Below, piece after piece: positions 51,308 to 60,235 of a stretch of 64,000 bases of DNA; the stretch's first letter is position 1; every line of letters starts with the position of its first letter. The stretch spans positions 62,001 to 126,000 of the forward strand of contig NZ_CAJZAG010000016.1 of NCBI RefSeq assembly GCF_914271485.1, in the 5' to 3' direction. The notes beneath the pieces were generated by a model, which saw only the letters and a list, made by a program, of their open reading frames with translations, was not told where the DNA came from and searched no databases. The position numbers and the translations under genes are program-made. Origin of the DNA: Cupriavidus pampae. Its GTDB lineage: Bacteria; Pseudomonadota; Gammaproteobacteria; Burkholderiales; Burkholderiaceae.

Positions 51308-51934
51308 TCAGAAGAGCTTGATCTCGTTGTTGCGACGGGGCTCGCTCGCATGCGATGGCTGCGCGGCAGGGGCTTGCGGGACAGCAGAACGGGGCGATTG
51401 CGCCGTCTGTGCCGGCGCTTTGACCGGCGCCTTTGCCAACGGGGGTACGGGAGCGACTGAGGAGGCCGCACCCTGGCTAACCGCCGGGCCAGCGGGGGCA
51501 GGGTGCGCTACTGCGGCACCCGCTACACCGGAAGCCGGCACGGCGCTCTGTGCGTCCCATTCGTTCAAGCCAGCCGTCGGCGTCGGCGCTGTCGACTTCG
51601 CGGGCCACTCGTGACCTTGCGCGCTATCGGCATTCGCCGGCGCCGATCTTGACACGTCTGCGGATGGTGCTTTGGGCGCGGCCGCGGGCGCGTCATGTTT
51701 GCCGCCAGATGCCGTCCACATGCCTATCGGGAACGCGACCGCCGCAACGACAAGCACGGCAATCACCTGACGCTGCCACTCGGCGAGTCGGCGCCAAGCG
51801 GTTGTCGCTTCCGCGCCTGGCGCTTCGACCTTGTGCTCGAGCTGGAGTCCGCCATTGCCACTGCCGGGCATGTCGATCGTAAGCGGGGGCTCGGCATACC
51901 GGGTGTGCAGGCGAGCAATTTCTTGGATGTCCAT
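51308..51934 (-). CDS. Pro/Ala-rich single-span membrane protein
   Basis: A 208-residue protein: 50 soluble residues, a membrane helix (QVIAVLVVAAVAFPIGMWTA, about 54-73), then 130 residues of Pro/Ala/Ser ending NNEIKLF. This is the shape of a bitopic protein with a periplasmic tether. Co-transcribed with the bactofilin gene, so it may anchor the filament to the membrane (inference). Confidence 0.65.
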   Translation of the reverse strand: MDIQEIARLHTRYAEPPLTIDMPGSGNGGLQLEHKVEAPGAEATTAWRRLAEWQRQVIAVLVVAAVAFPIGMWTASGGKHDAPAAAPKAPSADVSRSAPANADSAQGHEWPAKSTAPTPTAGLNEWDAQSAVPASGVAGAAVAHPAPAGPAVSQGAASSVAPVPPLAKAPVKAPAQTAQSPRSAVPQAPAAQPSHASEPRRNNEIKLF

Positions 51935-51956
51935 TGGTGTCCTCGGATTGAGATGA

Positions 51957-52589
51957 TCAGCGGTCCGTCTCGATGAGCGTGCCATCGCGGGAGAATCTGT
52001 CGTTGTCGGGGATGCAAAGGCGGTGAATCGCGCGAATGTGGCGACCGGCACCGATGAGCGCGTCGTCCTTTTCTGCGGCGTCGATTTTTCCCCCCAAGTA
52101 CGCCCCGAGAACATTCGCGAATAGCTGGTCGTGCTGATTCATCAGCCGGATGAGACGGCCGCCGAGCGAGTGGGTGACCACGACCTCGCGCATGTCATAG
52201 CGCAGACTGATATGGCGCGGTCGTAGCCTTCTTGCCCATGTCAGCTTTTCGTCCATCCACGCGTTCGCGTCGCGGAAGCGATTGTCCAGCGCAAGAATCT
52301 TCCCTTTCGTCGCCACGCTCATCTTGGAGGTACAGAACAGGTAGTCGCTGCGCAGAAAGTCGCGAACGAAGTCCGAGCAATAGCTGAGTAGCGCTGCGCT
52401 GTCGGTGTCGGGGACAATCCGCGACACGCGATCCTGGCTGAGTAGCCGCTGGATCGGCTTCGGCCCCGCGAGCGATGTCGGGGGCTGGGAGGGGATGCTG
52501 TTGTCTTGGAGGCTGCGGTCAGATTCAGACGACTGCGGCTGAACGTCAGACTCCGTACCCCTAAAGTGGGGATCAGATGATTCGGCCAT
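51957..52589 (-). CDS. unknown protein, possibly DUF1845/AcaB-like
   Basis: A 210-residue protein with a polar first 60 residues and a folded part LLSYCSDFVRDFLRSDYLFC, MREVVVTHSLGGRLIRLMNQ, ANVLGAYLGGKIDAAE. The central strand-helix pattern recalls DUF1845 proteins of conjugative elements; weak. ATG 52589 is used; an ATG at 52646 would add 19 residues. First gene of the minus-strand trio with the bactofilin. Confidence 0.6.
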   Translation of the reverse strand: MAESSDPHFRGTESDVQPQSSESDRSLQDNSIPSQPPTSLAGPKPIQRLLSQDRVSRIVPDTDSAALLSYCSDFVRDFLRSDYLFCTSKMSVATKGKILALDNRFRDANAWMDEKLTWARRLRPRHISLRYDMREVVVTHSLGGRLIRLMNQHDQLFANVLGAYLGGKIDAAEKDDALIGAGRHIRAIHRLCIPDNDRFSRDGTLIETDR

Positions 52590-52708
52590 TTTTCCATACG
52601 TGTAGAACTCTCTCGTAGGAAATTGTCCGACACAAATGCACGTCATCGAGCCCGGAAAGCTATATGAAATTGCGGAGCTTTCTGCCTTTTATTCGACTAA
52701 ATATCTGC

Positions 52709-53248
52709 CACAATGTTTTCCATACCCCGCGTCTAAGACGCATCGACCTCGACTCCATGTGAGTCCATCTTCTTCATCAAGCCGTGCATATGCGCACGCT
52801 CCGACTGGTTGGCTACCAGTGTGGATATCTCTTGTGCTAAGTGTTTTCGCCGAACACTTCCCCTCATCAGCTCGTAATACGCGTCTTTCGCTGTGCCTCC
52901 TCGTGAGTGCACGCGGGACACCGTTCGAGCCTGGGACCATGTGGATCTCTCTCAAAGGCCCCTCCTAGGCAGAACGGCAGACGTCGAGCCGATCCGTGAA
53001 CCTGCGGCCGAACCTGTGGGTTCGCGAAAAGGGTTGTTGTGCAGCGTGACCATGCTGCACGAGGACGACTTTACGTCCTCAACATAGAGCAGCGCGCATC
53101 AGCGCGCCGCTCCCTCGATGCCACGCCCCCGGAAGGGGCGTGGCATTGCTGGTGCATGACTCGACAAGCTCGCTGCCGGAGGAATCCGGAGCGAGCTTCT
53201 TTTGCTTCTGGTGAGAGACCTCGATCTTCCTAACCTCAGGAGATGCTC
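52709..53248 (+). promoter_or_regulatory. promoter and very long structured leader, candidate ncRNA
   Basis: CACAAT (52709-52714), then 14 bases later GCGTC-taa-GACGC and ATCGACC (52729-52748). Further hairpins: GCAGC...GCTGC (53041-53057), GAGGACG...CGTCCTC (53061-53080), ATGCCACGCCCC...GGGGCGTGGCAT (53118-53146, 12 pairs), AGCTCGCT...AGCGAGCT (53167-53197). No convincing gene lies between; the next ATG is 53249. Confidence 0.65.
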
Positions 53249-53554
53249 ATGCGCCAGAACGAGATTTCCGCCGCGATCGCGGCAATGCTGGATCTGCGCC
53301 GTCCGCAGTACAAGGACATGCCGCAGGCCTGGCGCTCCCTTTGTGAGGCGTCTCATGTCGCCAGTCTCCCGGAAGCCGCGCAAGCGGACTTCCTCAATCG
53401 CGTAACGACTCAGCGCGGGGCCGACACAGCCCTGCGCCTTCGGGAGCATGCTGCGTCCATCCGTGCAAGCGTCGTCCATTTCCTGGAAAGGAGAAAACAC
53501 GTATGCATGCACCCATCACCTACAGCGAGCCCGGCGAACGCCGAAGTCTCATAG
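53249..53554 (+). CDS. small helical protein, unknown
   Basis: A 101-residue protein: MRQNEISAAIAAMLDLRRPQ then a helical remainder. ATG 53249 is preferred to 53243 because AGGAG then sits 7 bases upstream. Its last 52 bases overlap the next gene, which has its own ribosome site. No family recognised. Confidence 0.55.
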   Translation: MRQNEISAAIAAMLDLRRPQYKDMPQAWRSLCEASHVASLPEAAQADFLNRVTTQRGADTALRLREHAASIRASVVHFLERRKHVCMHPSPTASPANAEVS

Positions 53555-54771
53555 AAGAGCGGCCCATGCGGCCGCCCATCATCGGCAAGATCCGCCCCGG
53601 GATCAAAGTCCTGACCCGGACCGCGCGCGAGAATGCGAAGGCGGTTGCGATCCACGACGCGCTGCTCGCGCAGGGCAAGTCGTTCGAGCATATCGGCAAC
53701 GAGATCCATCGTGCGACCGGCATCAAGAACGCGCTCTACCCGAAGAACGTGCCGTGGTTCACGTGTCGTGGCTCGGATTTCGCGAACCCGGCCGTTGCCG
53801 AAGAGATCGTGCAGCGCTATGGTGAAGATCGTGGCGATGGCAACGGTCATCGACTGTGGCGCTTTCCGGTCATCTTCGCATTCGACGACTGGCTGAGCAA
53901 TCTGCCCAACCAGCTCGTCGCCTGGACGGCCAGCGGCCGGCAGTACTTCTCCGAATACGGCCCGGATGGCAGGCGATACTGCAAACGCTACGCGCCGGCC
54001 GTGCGTGATGCACGCGCCAATCGACCGAAGCGCACGTGGGGCGGCCGCACTGTCATCCTCCGACAGGACGACGATATCCCCGACGGTTTGTGCGACCCGC
54101 AGTCGTGCCCCCAGTACCAAGCGGGGGCGTGCAATCTCTCTGCCTCGCTGTTCTTCGCGATTCCCTTGATTTCCGGCTTGGGCCTGATCGAGATGCCTAC
54201 CACCTCGATTTACGTTCTGCAGAAGGCGTACGCCGCCATGCAGACCGTTGCGCTGGCACGTGGCCGGCTGGTGGGGGTCAAGTTCTGGGTGTCGAAGCAG
54301 GAGATCGAGATCAGCCGAATCGATGAAAGCGGCAACGCGGTGCGCCAGATGCAATGGCTCATCACGTTGGATGCCGACATCGATATCGCGGCGTTGCTCG
54401 ACGGCTCCGATCGGTCCGCGCCCGCGCTTGAGCTCGCCACGCAGGCTGTTGCTGCGCTGGAGAGCAATACCACAGTACACGCGGATGCCGCAACGCCGCC
54501 GCCCGAAAGCGAGGGGGGCGAGCGTCCGCTTGAGGAGGCATCCGATAGCGATATCGAGAGCCAGTTCGAGGATCTTGTAGCGCGGTTGGCGCTTGCCAGC
54601 GAAGACGGTCGCAGCCAGCTCCGTGCCTACGCCATCGCGAAATTCGGCCGCGGCTGGTCGAAGCGGGAGCACGACGTCCACAAGCTGCTCGAGGAGATGC
54701 GCACCGCGCTGGCCAATCCATTGGCCTTCCGCGAACAAGTCGCCGCGATCGCGGCGGACGTTTCCATGTAA
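53503..54771 (+). CDS. recombination-directionality-factor-like protein
   Basis: A 422-residue protein: PPIIGKIRPGIKVLTRTARE, IGNEIHRATG, ALYPKNVPWFTCRGSDFANP, AEEIVQRYGEDRGDGNGHRLW, RFPVIFAFDDW and CDPQSCPQY. This is the Gp3-like RDF family, often annotated as hydrolase or metal-binding protein on plasmids. In phages RDFs steer integrases. The Cys pair may bind metal. AAAGGAG lies 10 bases before ATG 53503. Confidence 0.75.
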   Translation: MHAPITYSEPGERRSLIEERPMRPPIIGKIRPGIKVLTRTARENAKAVAIHDALLAQGKSFEHIGNEIHRATGIKNALYPKNVPWFTCRGSDFANPAVAEEIVQRYGEDRGDGNGHRLWRFPVIFAFDDWLSNLPNQLVAWTASGRQYFSEYGPDGRRYCKRYAPAVRDARANRPKRTWGGRTVILRQDDDIPDGLCDPQSCPQYQAGACNLSASLFFAIPLISGLGLIEMPTTSIYVLQKAYAAMQTVALARGRLVGVKFWVSKQEIEISRIDESGNAVRQMQWLITLDADIDIAALLDGSDRSAPALELATQAVAALESNTTVHADAATPPPESEGGERPLEEASDSDIESQFEDLVARLALASEDGRSQLRAYAIAKFGRGWSKREHDVHKLLEEMRTALANPLAFREQVAAIAADVSM

Positions 54772-54799
54772 TTGCGCCAGCCTTTGTGGCGGCATTTCT

Positions 54800-54868
54800 G
54801 GGGAGGCCTGAGGGCTTCCCCTTTTCATTTCCTAGCCGCAATGCCGGCACATTCTCTGGAGGTACATC
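54800..54868 (+). promoter_or_regulatory. structured 5' leader of the SbcD-like gene (partial)
   Basis: GGGGAGG-cctgag-GGCTTCCCC (54800-54821), then CTGGAGGTACATC before ATG 54869. The last hairpin is not seen. Confidence 0.45.
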
Positions 54869-56281
54869 ATGCTCAAAGACGGCGAAAGCCTGCTCGTGGG
54901 CCATTTCTCGGACCTGCATTATTCGCCTAGCCACCTAGCCGAGGCGGACCGCTGCTTCGGCTTTGCCGTCGAGAACGCGATCGCTGCCGGTTGCCACATT
55001 GGTGTGGTGTCTGGCGATTCGACGGACCATCGGCTTGATGCGCATACCCCGGCACTGTCAGCACTTGCCCGTCGCGTTCACCAACTGACGGCGCACATGC
55101 CGGTGCTGATGCTGCAGGGCACATTCAGTCATGAGCCACCAGGTACGCTCGACCTATTCCGACTTATCGGCTCGCACCACCCGGTTTATGTCGCGGATCG
55201 GATCCATCAGGTTGCGCTCTGCGGCGGGGCCTTCGTGCCGTCCAAAGGCGCAGTCTTCGCACCTGCGGAGATCGATGCGCTCGTGATGCAGCAAGGCATA
55301 CCGGAAGTCGTCTTTACCTGCGTGCCGACGGTCAACAAGGCCGTGCTGGCCGCGGCTGCCGGCGTCGCAAATGCGGCAACGGCGGTCGGGGATCACCTGG
55401 CTGACTACCTTGCTGCCGCTGGCGCGGTCAATCGACAGTGGCGGGCACGTGGTGTGCGCACCATTGGCGTCTCGCACGGGACCGTCAATGGCTGCCAGAC
55501 CGAGCACGGCGTACCGATGGCGGGCTTTGATCACGAGTTCACTATCGGCGCGCTGTTCGACGCAGACTGTGATGCGTTCATGCTTGGCCACATTCATCGC
55601 GCCCAGCAATGGGCGCGTGAGGGCAGGGTGGTGGCATATCCGGGTTCCATCGGCCGCTTTCACTACGGTGAGATCGGTGCGAAGGGCTATCTGCAATGGC
55701 AGGTCGCTCCGGGACACGCTGTCGCGACGCCGGTGGAGACGCCCGCACGCGAGACCGTGTGTGTGGACTTTGACGGTCCGCCGGATATGACGAGGCTCGC
55801 CGAGTTGGCGGCCACGGCTGCCGACAAGTTCGTGCGCGTGCGCTGGACGATCAACGAGGAGCATCGCCAGCTCGTGGATCGCGATGCGATTCAGGCGCTG
55901 TTCGGCGCGAGCGCAGAGCTCAAGCTCGAAGCGCGCGTGCTGCCGGCAGTGCGTAGTCGTGCGGAAGGTATCAGTCGCGCGGCTACGTTGCCTGAGAAGC
56001 TTGCGCGCTGGTGCGAGCTGACCGCGGTCGAGGCTGAGCCGTTGATGGACAGCCTGTCGATGCTTGAGACGCTCGATGCGCAGTCGATCGCCGATCGAGT
56101 GCTTGAGGGACTGTCGGCCGCAGCGGGTAATGCCGCGACGCCAGTCGCCGCAACAGCCGCCATCGCACCGCCAGTCGTTGCGTTGCTGGCCGAGCTGACG
56201 CCAGAACCCGATGCGCCAATGTCGGAGACGAGCGCCAAGGCGCCGGCGATGAACTGGCTGACCGACGACCTTTTTGCGTAG
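54869..56281 (+). CDS. sbcD: SbcD/Mre11-like metallophosphoesterase
   Basis: A 470-residue protein with the phosphoesterase motifs: GHFSDLHYSP, VVSGDSTDH, LQGTFSHEP (GNHD site with changes), GVSHGTVNG, and GHIHRAQQW. It pairs with the SbcC-like ATPase two genes on; together they would form a nuclease that cuts hairpins and blocked ends. The GNHD motif reading GTFSHE is unusual and may alter metal binding. The C-terminal 150 residues are helical and Ala-rich. Confidence 0.85.
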   Translation: MLKDGESLLVGHFSDLHYSPSHLAEADRCFGFAVENAIAAGCHIGVVSGDSTDHRLDAHTPALSALARRVHQLTAHMPVLMLQGTFSHEPPGTLDLFRLIGSHHPVYVADRIHQVALCGGAFVPSKGAVFAPAEIDALVMQQGIPEVVFTCVPTVNKAVLAAAAGVANAATAVGDHLADYLAAAGAVNRQWRARGVRTIGVSHGTVNGCQTEHGVPMAGFDHEFTIGALFDADCDAFMLGHIHRAQQWAREGRVVAYPGSIGRFHYGEIGAKGYLQWQVAPGHAVATPVETPARETVCVDFDGPPDMTRLAELAATAADKFVRVRWTINEEHRQLVDRDAIQALFGASAELKLEARVLPAVRSRAEGISRAATLPEKLARWCELTAVEAEPLMDSLSMLETLDAQSIADRVLEGLSAAAGNAATPVAATAAIAPPVVALLAELTPEPDAPMSETSAKAPAMNWLTDDLFA

Positions 56282-56356
56282 CGATACGCCAACCCTTTGA
56301 ACCTGGCAGAGCCAAGTTCCGACAGCCCGCGAGGCTGTCGAAAACTGGTTTTACCC

Positions 56357-56456
56357 GCGCCACCGGCGCATCGAACCGCAGTATCCATTTCTTTCTCTTA
56401 CCCAGACGGGTGCCACCCGTCCCGGGCGCACTCCGTCATCTCTCAGGAGTGCAAAA
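56357..56456 (+). promoter_or_regulatory. structured 5' leader (operon-internal full set)
   Basis: GCGCC-acc-GGCGC then ATCGAACC (56357-56377); CATTTCTTTCTCTTACCC; GACGGG-tgcca-CCCGTC (56405-56421); GCACTCC (56428-56434) pairing with GGAGTGC (56446-56452), the ribosome site of ATG 56457. A hairpin GACAGCC...GGCTGTC (56321-56339) stands where a promoter would be. Confidence 0.78.
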
Positions 56457-56981
56457 ATGATCTTGTATCACGCTGGGCCCGACTGGCTCTTCGTCGAGGA
56501 GACGTTTATCAACCGCTCGGACATGGCAAAGCGTCTGGCCGACCTCCATGGCTTCACGCAGTGCATGATGTATGAGCCGTTCGGTACGGGCCGCGGTGCC
56601 GTGATCGCCAAGCGCGATCACATGCTGGTGATGGCGCTCGGCGAGGCGGGTGGCAGCACCTACTTCGCCGTCGCACCGACCAAAGAACTGCAGGACCTCA
56701 TCTGGTCGTTCACCAACGGCCTGGCTTCGCAGTGGAGCCAGCTGGAGCTCCGCGCCCTCACGGGGCTGGAGGACTGGAGTGCCGTGATGAAGCTGGCCGG
56801 TGCGGAGTTCGCGGCTGCGCGTCGCTCGGTCGAGCGCGCCATTGCTGGCAAGCCTGAGCGCGATGTTCCCATCGCCGCGGAAATGCCAACGTTCGACGAG
56901 AACGCGATGGAGGTGCCTCCGGATTATCTGCATTCGTTCGATTCGTTCGGCGATACGGGAGTGCCCGAATGCGCCCACTGA
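56457..56981 (+). CDS. unknown protein between sbcD and sbcC
   Basis: A 174-residue protein: MILYHAGPDWLFVEETFINR, PFGTGRGAVIAKRDHMLVMA, TYFAVAPTKELQDLIW. It overlaps the sbcC start by 13 bases. Conserved placement between the two nuclease genes suggests an accessory subunit; no family known to me. Confidence 0.65.
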   Translation: MILYHAGPDWLFVEETFINRSDMAKRLADLHGFTQCMMYEPFGTGRGAVIAKRDHMLVMALGEAGGSTYFAVAPTKELQDLIWSFTNGLASQWSQLELRALTGLEDWSAVMKLAGAEFAAARRSVERAIAGKPERDVPIAAEMPTFDENAMEVPPDYLHSFDSFGDTGVPECAH

Positions 56982-59293
56982 AACTCATATTGGCTGGGTT
57001 CCACGGCATCCGTGACGGGATGCACCGGGACAGCGTGACGGTCGATCTGACGACGCTGCCGGGTGGCCTGATTGCCCTTGTCGGCCCCAACGGGGCGGGC
57101 AAGACTACGATCATGGACAACCTGCATCCGTATCCGATCATGCCGAGCCACGCGAGCAAGATGTCGGCCGACGCGTTTTCGTACTGGGACCATCTCTGCG
57201 CCCCGCGCGCGGAGAAGGATCTGGAATGGGAGCACGGCGGCAGGATCTACCGTTCCGCGTTCGCCTTCCGCAACCCTGGCAAGAGCCGCAAGGCCGAATA
57301 CTATCTTTTTGAAAAGGCCGCCGATGACAGTTGGTCGCCCGTGCAGCTCGCGGACGGCACGCTGTCGGATGGCAAGGCGGACACCTATAACCGCTGCCTC
57401 GAGGCCGTTCTCGGATCGCCCGAAGCCTTCTTTACCAGCGTCTTCTCCGCGCAGAACCGGCGGCCGCTCGCCAGCTACCAGCCGAGCGAGATCAAGAAGC
57501 TGCTCGCCGAGTTGCTCGGGATCGACCACCTGCGCGATTTGTCCGCTAAGGCGGGCGAGGTCGCCAAGTTGCTCACCCGTTCCTTGGACACGCTGCAGCG
57601 CGACGTACTGACCCTCACGGGAAAGCGCGATCGGGCGGCGGTGGTCGCCCGCGAGATCTGGCAGATGGGTGAGAGCCTGGATGCCGAGCGGGGCGCACGT
57701 GACGATGAAATGGCGAAGGGCGCGAAGCTGCTGCAGGAGCGCGCCACGTTGGCAGCGAAGCAGGCGGCCAATGCTGGTACCGAAGCGCGGTTGCGGGAAC
57801 TGACCCAGCGCAAGGGTGAGTTGGACCGGCGTGCCGAATCGCTGGCCAATGATGATCAGGCTGCAGCCGGCCGTGCCGTGGCGCGCAGGCGTGATCTTGA
57901 GCGTCAGCTGTCAGGTCATCGTGCAGTGCTGACTGAGGCGTCGGTCATTGAAGCAGCTGCGGGCGAGCGCGATGTCGTGCAACTGGCCATTGGCCGGCGG
58001 CAGGACGAAATTGTCAGCCAGCGTGCGATCGTGGAGAAGCTTGACACGGTTCATGTCGAGCATGCCGCGATCAGCACCGAGCTCAAGGGCTTGCAACAGC
58101 AGGGCATTGCCGGTGCGCAGCTGGCCGAAGCGTTGAAGCTGCAAGCCGAGGTGATCGAGACGGTGCCATGCCGTGACGATCCGATGCATGCCACGTGCCC
58201 GTTGCTGGCGCAGGCGCGCAATGCCAAGGCGAAGCTCGGCCCACAGGTCGTATCGGTCAAGACGCTGCGTGAAAGCTATCGCAAGAAGCTGGATCAGGTG
58301 CAATCGATGGAGGCGTCACTGTCGGAGCGTGCTACCGCGCGCTCCGCGCTGTCCGCATTGGAGGCACATCTGGTTCGCGATCAGCAGCAGCTGCAACGCC
58401 TGACCGCACTCGCTGCCAAGAAGCCTTTGTTGACCACCGCGCGTGAAGGACTGGCGCAGGTCGAGCGTGATCTCACCACACTGAGCAACGAGGAAGCATC
58501 CCGCATGGATCGCCACAAGCGAGACATCGCGGATGTGAAATCCCAGCTCGAGGCGGTGCGTTGCGAGTTGGCGACACTGGCCACGGAAGACGTGACCGGC
58601 ACGCTGGCCCAGATGGACCGTCAGATTGTGGCAGGCCGGGAGGCCATTGCTGCTATCGCCGGTCGGATTGAAGCACTGATCCGGCAGGAGAGCATGCTGG
58701 TTTCCGAACGCGCGCGCCTGGATGTCGAGCTCGCCGGTCTGCCGGCGATCGAGGCGCAGGCGCAAGCGCTGTCCGATCAGATCGCGCAATGGAAGCTGCT
58801 GGCAAAGGGCCTCGGTAACGATGGCGTGATCGCCTTGTCCATCGATGACGCGGGCCCGGCTATCACGCAAATCGTCAACGACCTGCTGTTGGCCTGCTAC
58901 GGACGACGATTCACAATCGCGATCCACACGCAGACCGAGCTGGCCAGTGGCGAGAAGCGTGAAGGCTTTGCCATCAACGTGATCGACGCCGACAACGACA
59001 GCATGAAGGACTTCGCTGTCATGTCAGGTGGGCAGAAGGTCTGGATCAATGAGTGTCTGACGCGCGGCATTGCGCTCTACCGGGGGCAGGACGCGCAGCA
59101 GCCTTTTCAGACGTTGTTCACGGACGAGGCCGACGGCCCGCTTGATCCGGAGCGCAAGCGCGCCTTCATGAAGATGAAGCGCGAAGTGCTTCGGCTCGGC
59201 GGCTACGAACGGGAGTTCTTCATTTCTCAGACTCCTGACCTGGTCGATGAGGCGGACGGCGTCATCGATGTCGTCGCGCTGGCGCAATCCTGA
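56969..59293 (+). CDS. sbcC: SbcC/Rad50-like ATPase
   Basis: A 774-residue SMC-type ATPase: Walker A GPNGAGKTT (39-47), long coiled coil (about 190-620), signature MSGGQKVWINECLTRG, Walker B FTDEADGPLD. The Rad50 zinc hook CxxC is not seen; the centre has PCRDDPMHATCPLLAQ, a Cys-x8-Cys that might replace it. Shorter than chromosomal SbcC (about 1050). Works with the SbcD-like protein encoded upstream. Confidence 0.88.
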   Translation: MRPLKLILAGFHGIRDGMHRDSVTVDLTTLPGGLIALVGPNGAGKTTIMDNLHPYPIMPSHASKMSADAFSYWDHLCAPRAEKDLEWEHGGRIYRSAFAFRNPGKSRKAEYYLFEKAADDSWSPVQLADGTLSDGKADTYNRCLEAVLGSPEAFFTSVFSAQNRRPLASYQPSEIKKLLAELLGIDHLRDLSAKAGEVAKLLTRSLDTLQRDVLTLTGKRDRAAVVAREIWQMGESLDAERGARDDEMAKGAKLLQERATLAAKQAANAGTEARLRELTQRKGELDRRAESLANDDQAAAGRAVARRRDLERQLSGHRAVLTEASVIEAAAGERDVVQLAIGRRQDEIVSQRAIVEKLDTVHVEHAAISTELKGLQQQGIAGAQLAEALKLQAEVIETVPCRDDPMHATCPLLAQARNAKAKLGPQVVSVKTLRESYRKKLDQVQSMEASLSERATARSALSALEAHLVRDQQQLQRLTALAAKKPLLTTAREGLAQVERDLTTLSNEEASRMDRHKRDIADVKSQLEAVRCELATLATEDVTGTLAQMDRQIVAGREAIAAIAGRIEALIRQESMLVSERARLDVELAGLPAIEAQAQALSDQIAQWKLLAKGLGNDGVIALSIDDAGPAITQIVNDLLLACYGRRFTIAIHTQTELASGEKREGFAINVIDADNDSMKDFAVMSGGQKVWINECLTRGIALYRGQDAQQPFQTLFTDEADGPLDPERKRAFMKMKREVLRLGGYEREFFISQTPDLVDEADGVIDVVALAQS

Positions 59294-59317
59294 CGCGACG
59301 ATCGTACTTTAACCAAG

Positions 59318-59347
59318 CCCGCTACCCGTAAGGGAGCGGGTTTTTTT
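59318..59347 (+). terminator. rho-independent terminator after sbcC
   Basis: CCCGCT...AGCGGG followed by seven Ts. Confidence 0.85.
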
Positions 59348-59438
59348 ATTGCTTCCAACACTCCGCGACTCGCTTCCACGAGCAGCGGTGGTATCGCGGA
59401 TCAAGCTCCGGCACGACTGCTACCATGGTTCTCTGCTT

Positions 59439-60143
59439 TCACTGCGGTGGGACCTCAAGAGGAGCAAACACTTTGCCTTGGACCGAGTTGACCTCGATGG
59501 GCATGAGGGAGTGGAGTTTGTCGACGTAGTCAACCATCTCTCCAAGCCATGCGGCTAGCTCGGCGAAACGCACTTCGAACTTGTGCACTTGTAAGCGATC
59601 GATCGTCTTCAGCACCTGACCAGGATTCCTAGGATCATCCACCGGAACTTCAGGACCGGTCATGACGATCATAAACGGAAGATCCTTACTAACCTTTCCT
59701 TCAGCGAGCTCTTCTTCAATGTGCTGGATCTTGTTACGAATCTGTCCTAGCAAATCGCCATCTGAACCAAGAAAGCGAGGTTTCGCTTTCTTCGCGCAGA
59801 TCACTGCTCGCTCCCGCTCCGTGAGTTCTCTCCGCTTGCGCAACTGGCGAAGCGCGCGCACCGCTAGATACATTGCAGTTATGCATGACTCTAGACGTGT
59901 AATAGCGCGGTAGAGCTCGCTCACTCGTAGCGCGTTTCCGTCCCCTTCCCAATAATTCTTCAGATGCTCCGCGGCGGATTGGTAATCCTCACGAGCAGCG
60001 AAAACACATCGCACGTAAGTGGATGCGATAGTGGTCACGAAAGGGTTATCAGAGAAGTGGCCCAAGAAGGCTTGCTTGCCCCAATAGCCAAGAAACGGAT
60101 CGTTTGGCGCATGAACCGCAGGAATGGAAAGCTTGATTATCAT
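59439..60143 (-). CDS. helical protein with HEPN-like motif, unknown
   Basis: A 234-residue protein, lower in GC than the backbone. Helical core LYRAITRLESCITAMYLAVR is followed by GQIRNKIQHIEEELAEG, where R-N-x3-H fits the R-x4-6-H catalytic motif of HEPN ribonucleases. HEPN proteins serve as toxins or defence effectors; there is no clear antitoxin next to it, so the call is tentative. Confidence 0.6.
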   Translation of the reverse strand: MIIKLSIPAVHAPNDPFLGYWGKQAFLGHFSDNPFVTTIASTYVRCVFAAREDYQSAAEHLKNYWEGDGNALRVSELYRAITRLESCITAMYLAVRALRQLRKRRELTERERAVICAKKAKPRFLGSDGDLLGQIRNKIQHIEEELAEGKVSKDLPFMIVMTGPEVPVDDPRNPGQVLKTIDRLQVHKFEVRFAELAAWLGEMVDYVDKLHSLMPIEVNSVQGKVFAPLEVPPQ

Positions 60144-60235
60144 AGTCGATCCAAGAGGTTTGGATCGGCGAGATCCGACACTATGGCTCCGCCGAGCAGA
60201 AGCTGCATCTCCTCTTTTTGCGCGCTTTCCTCAGA

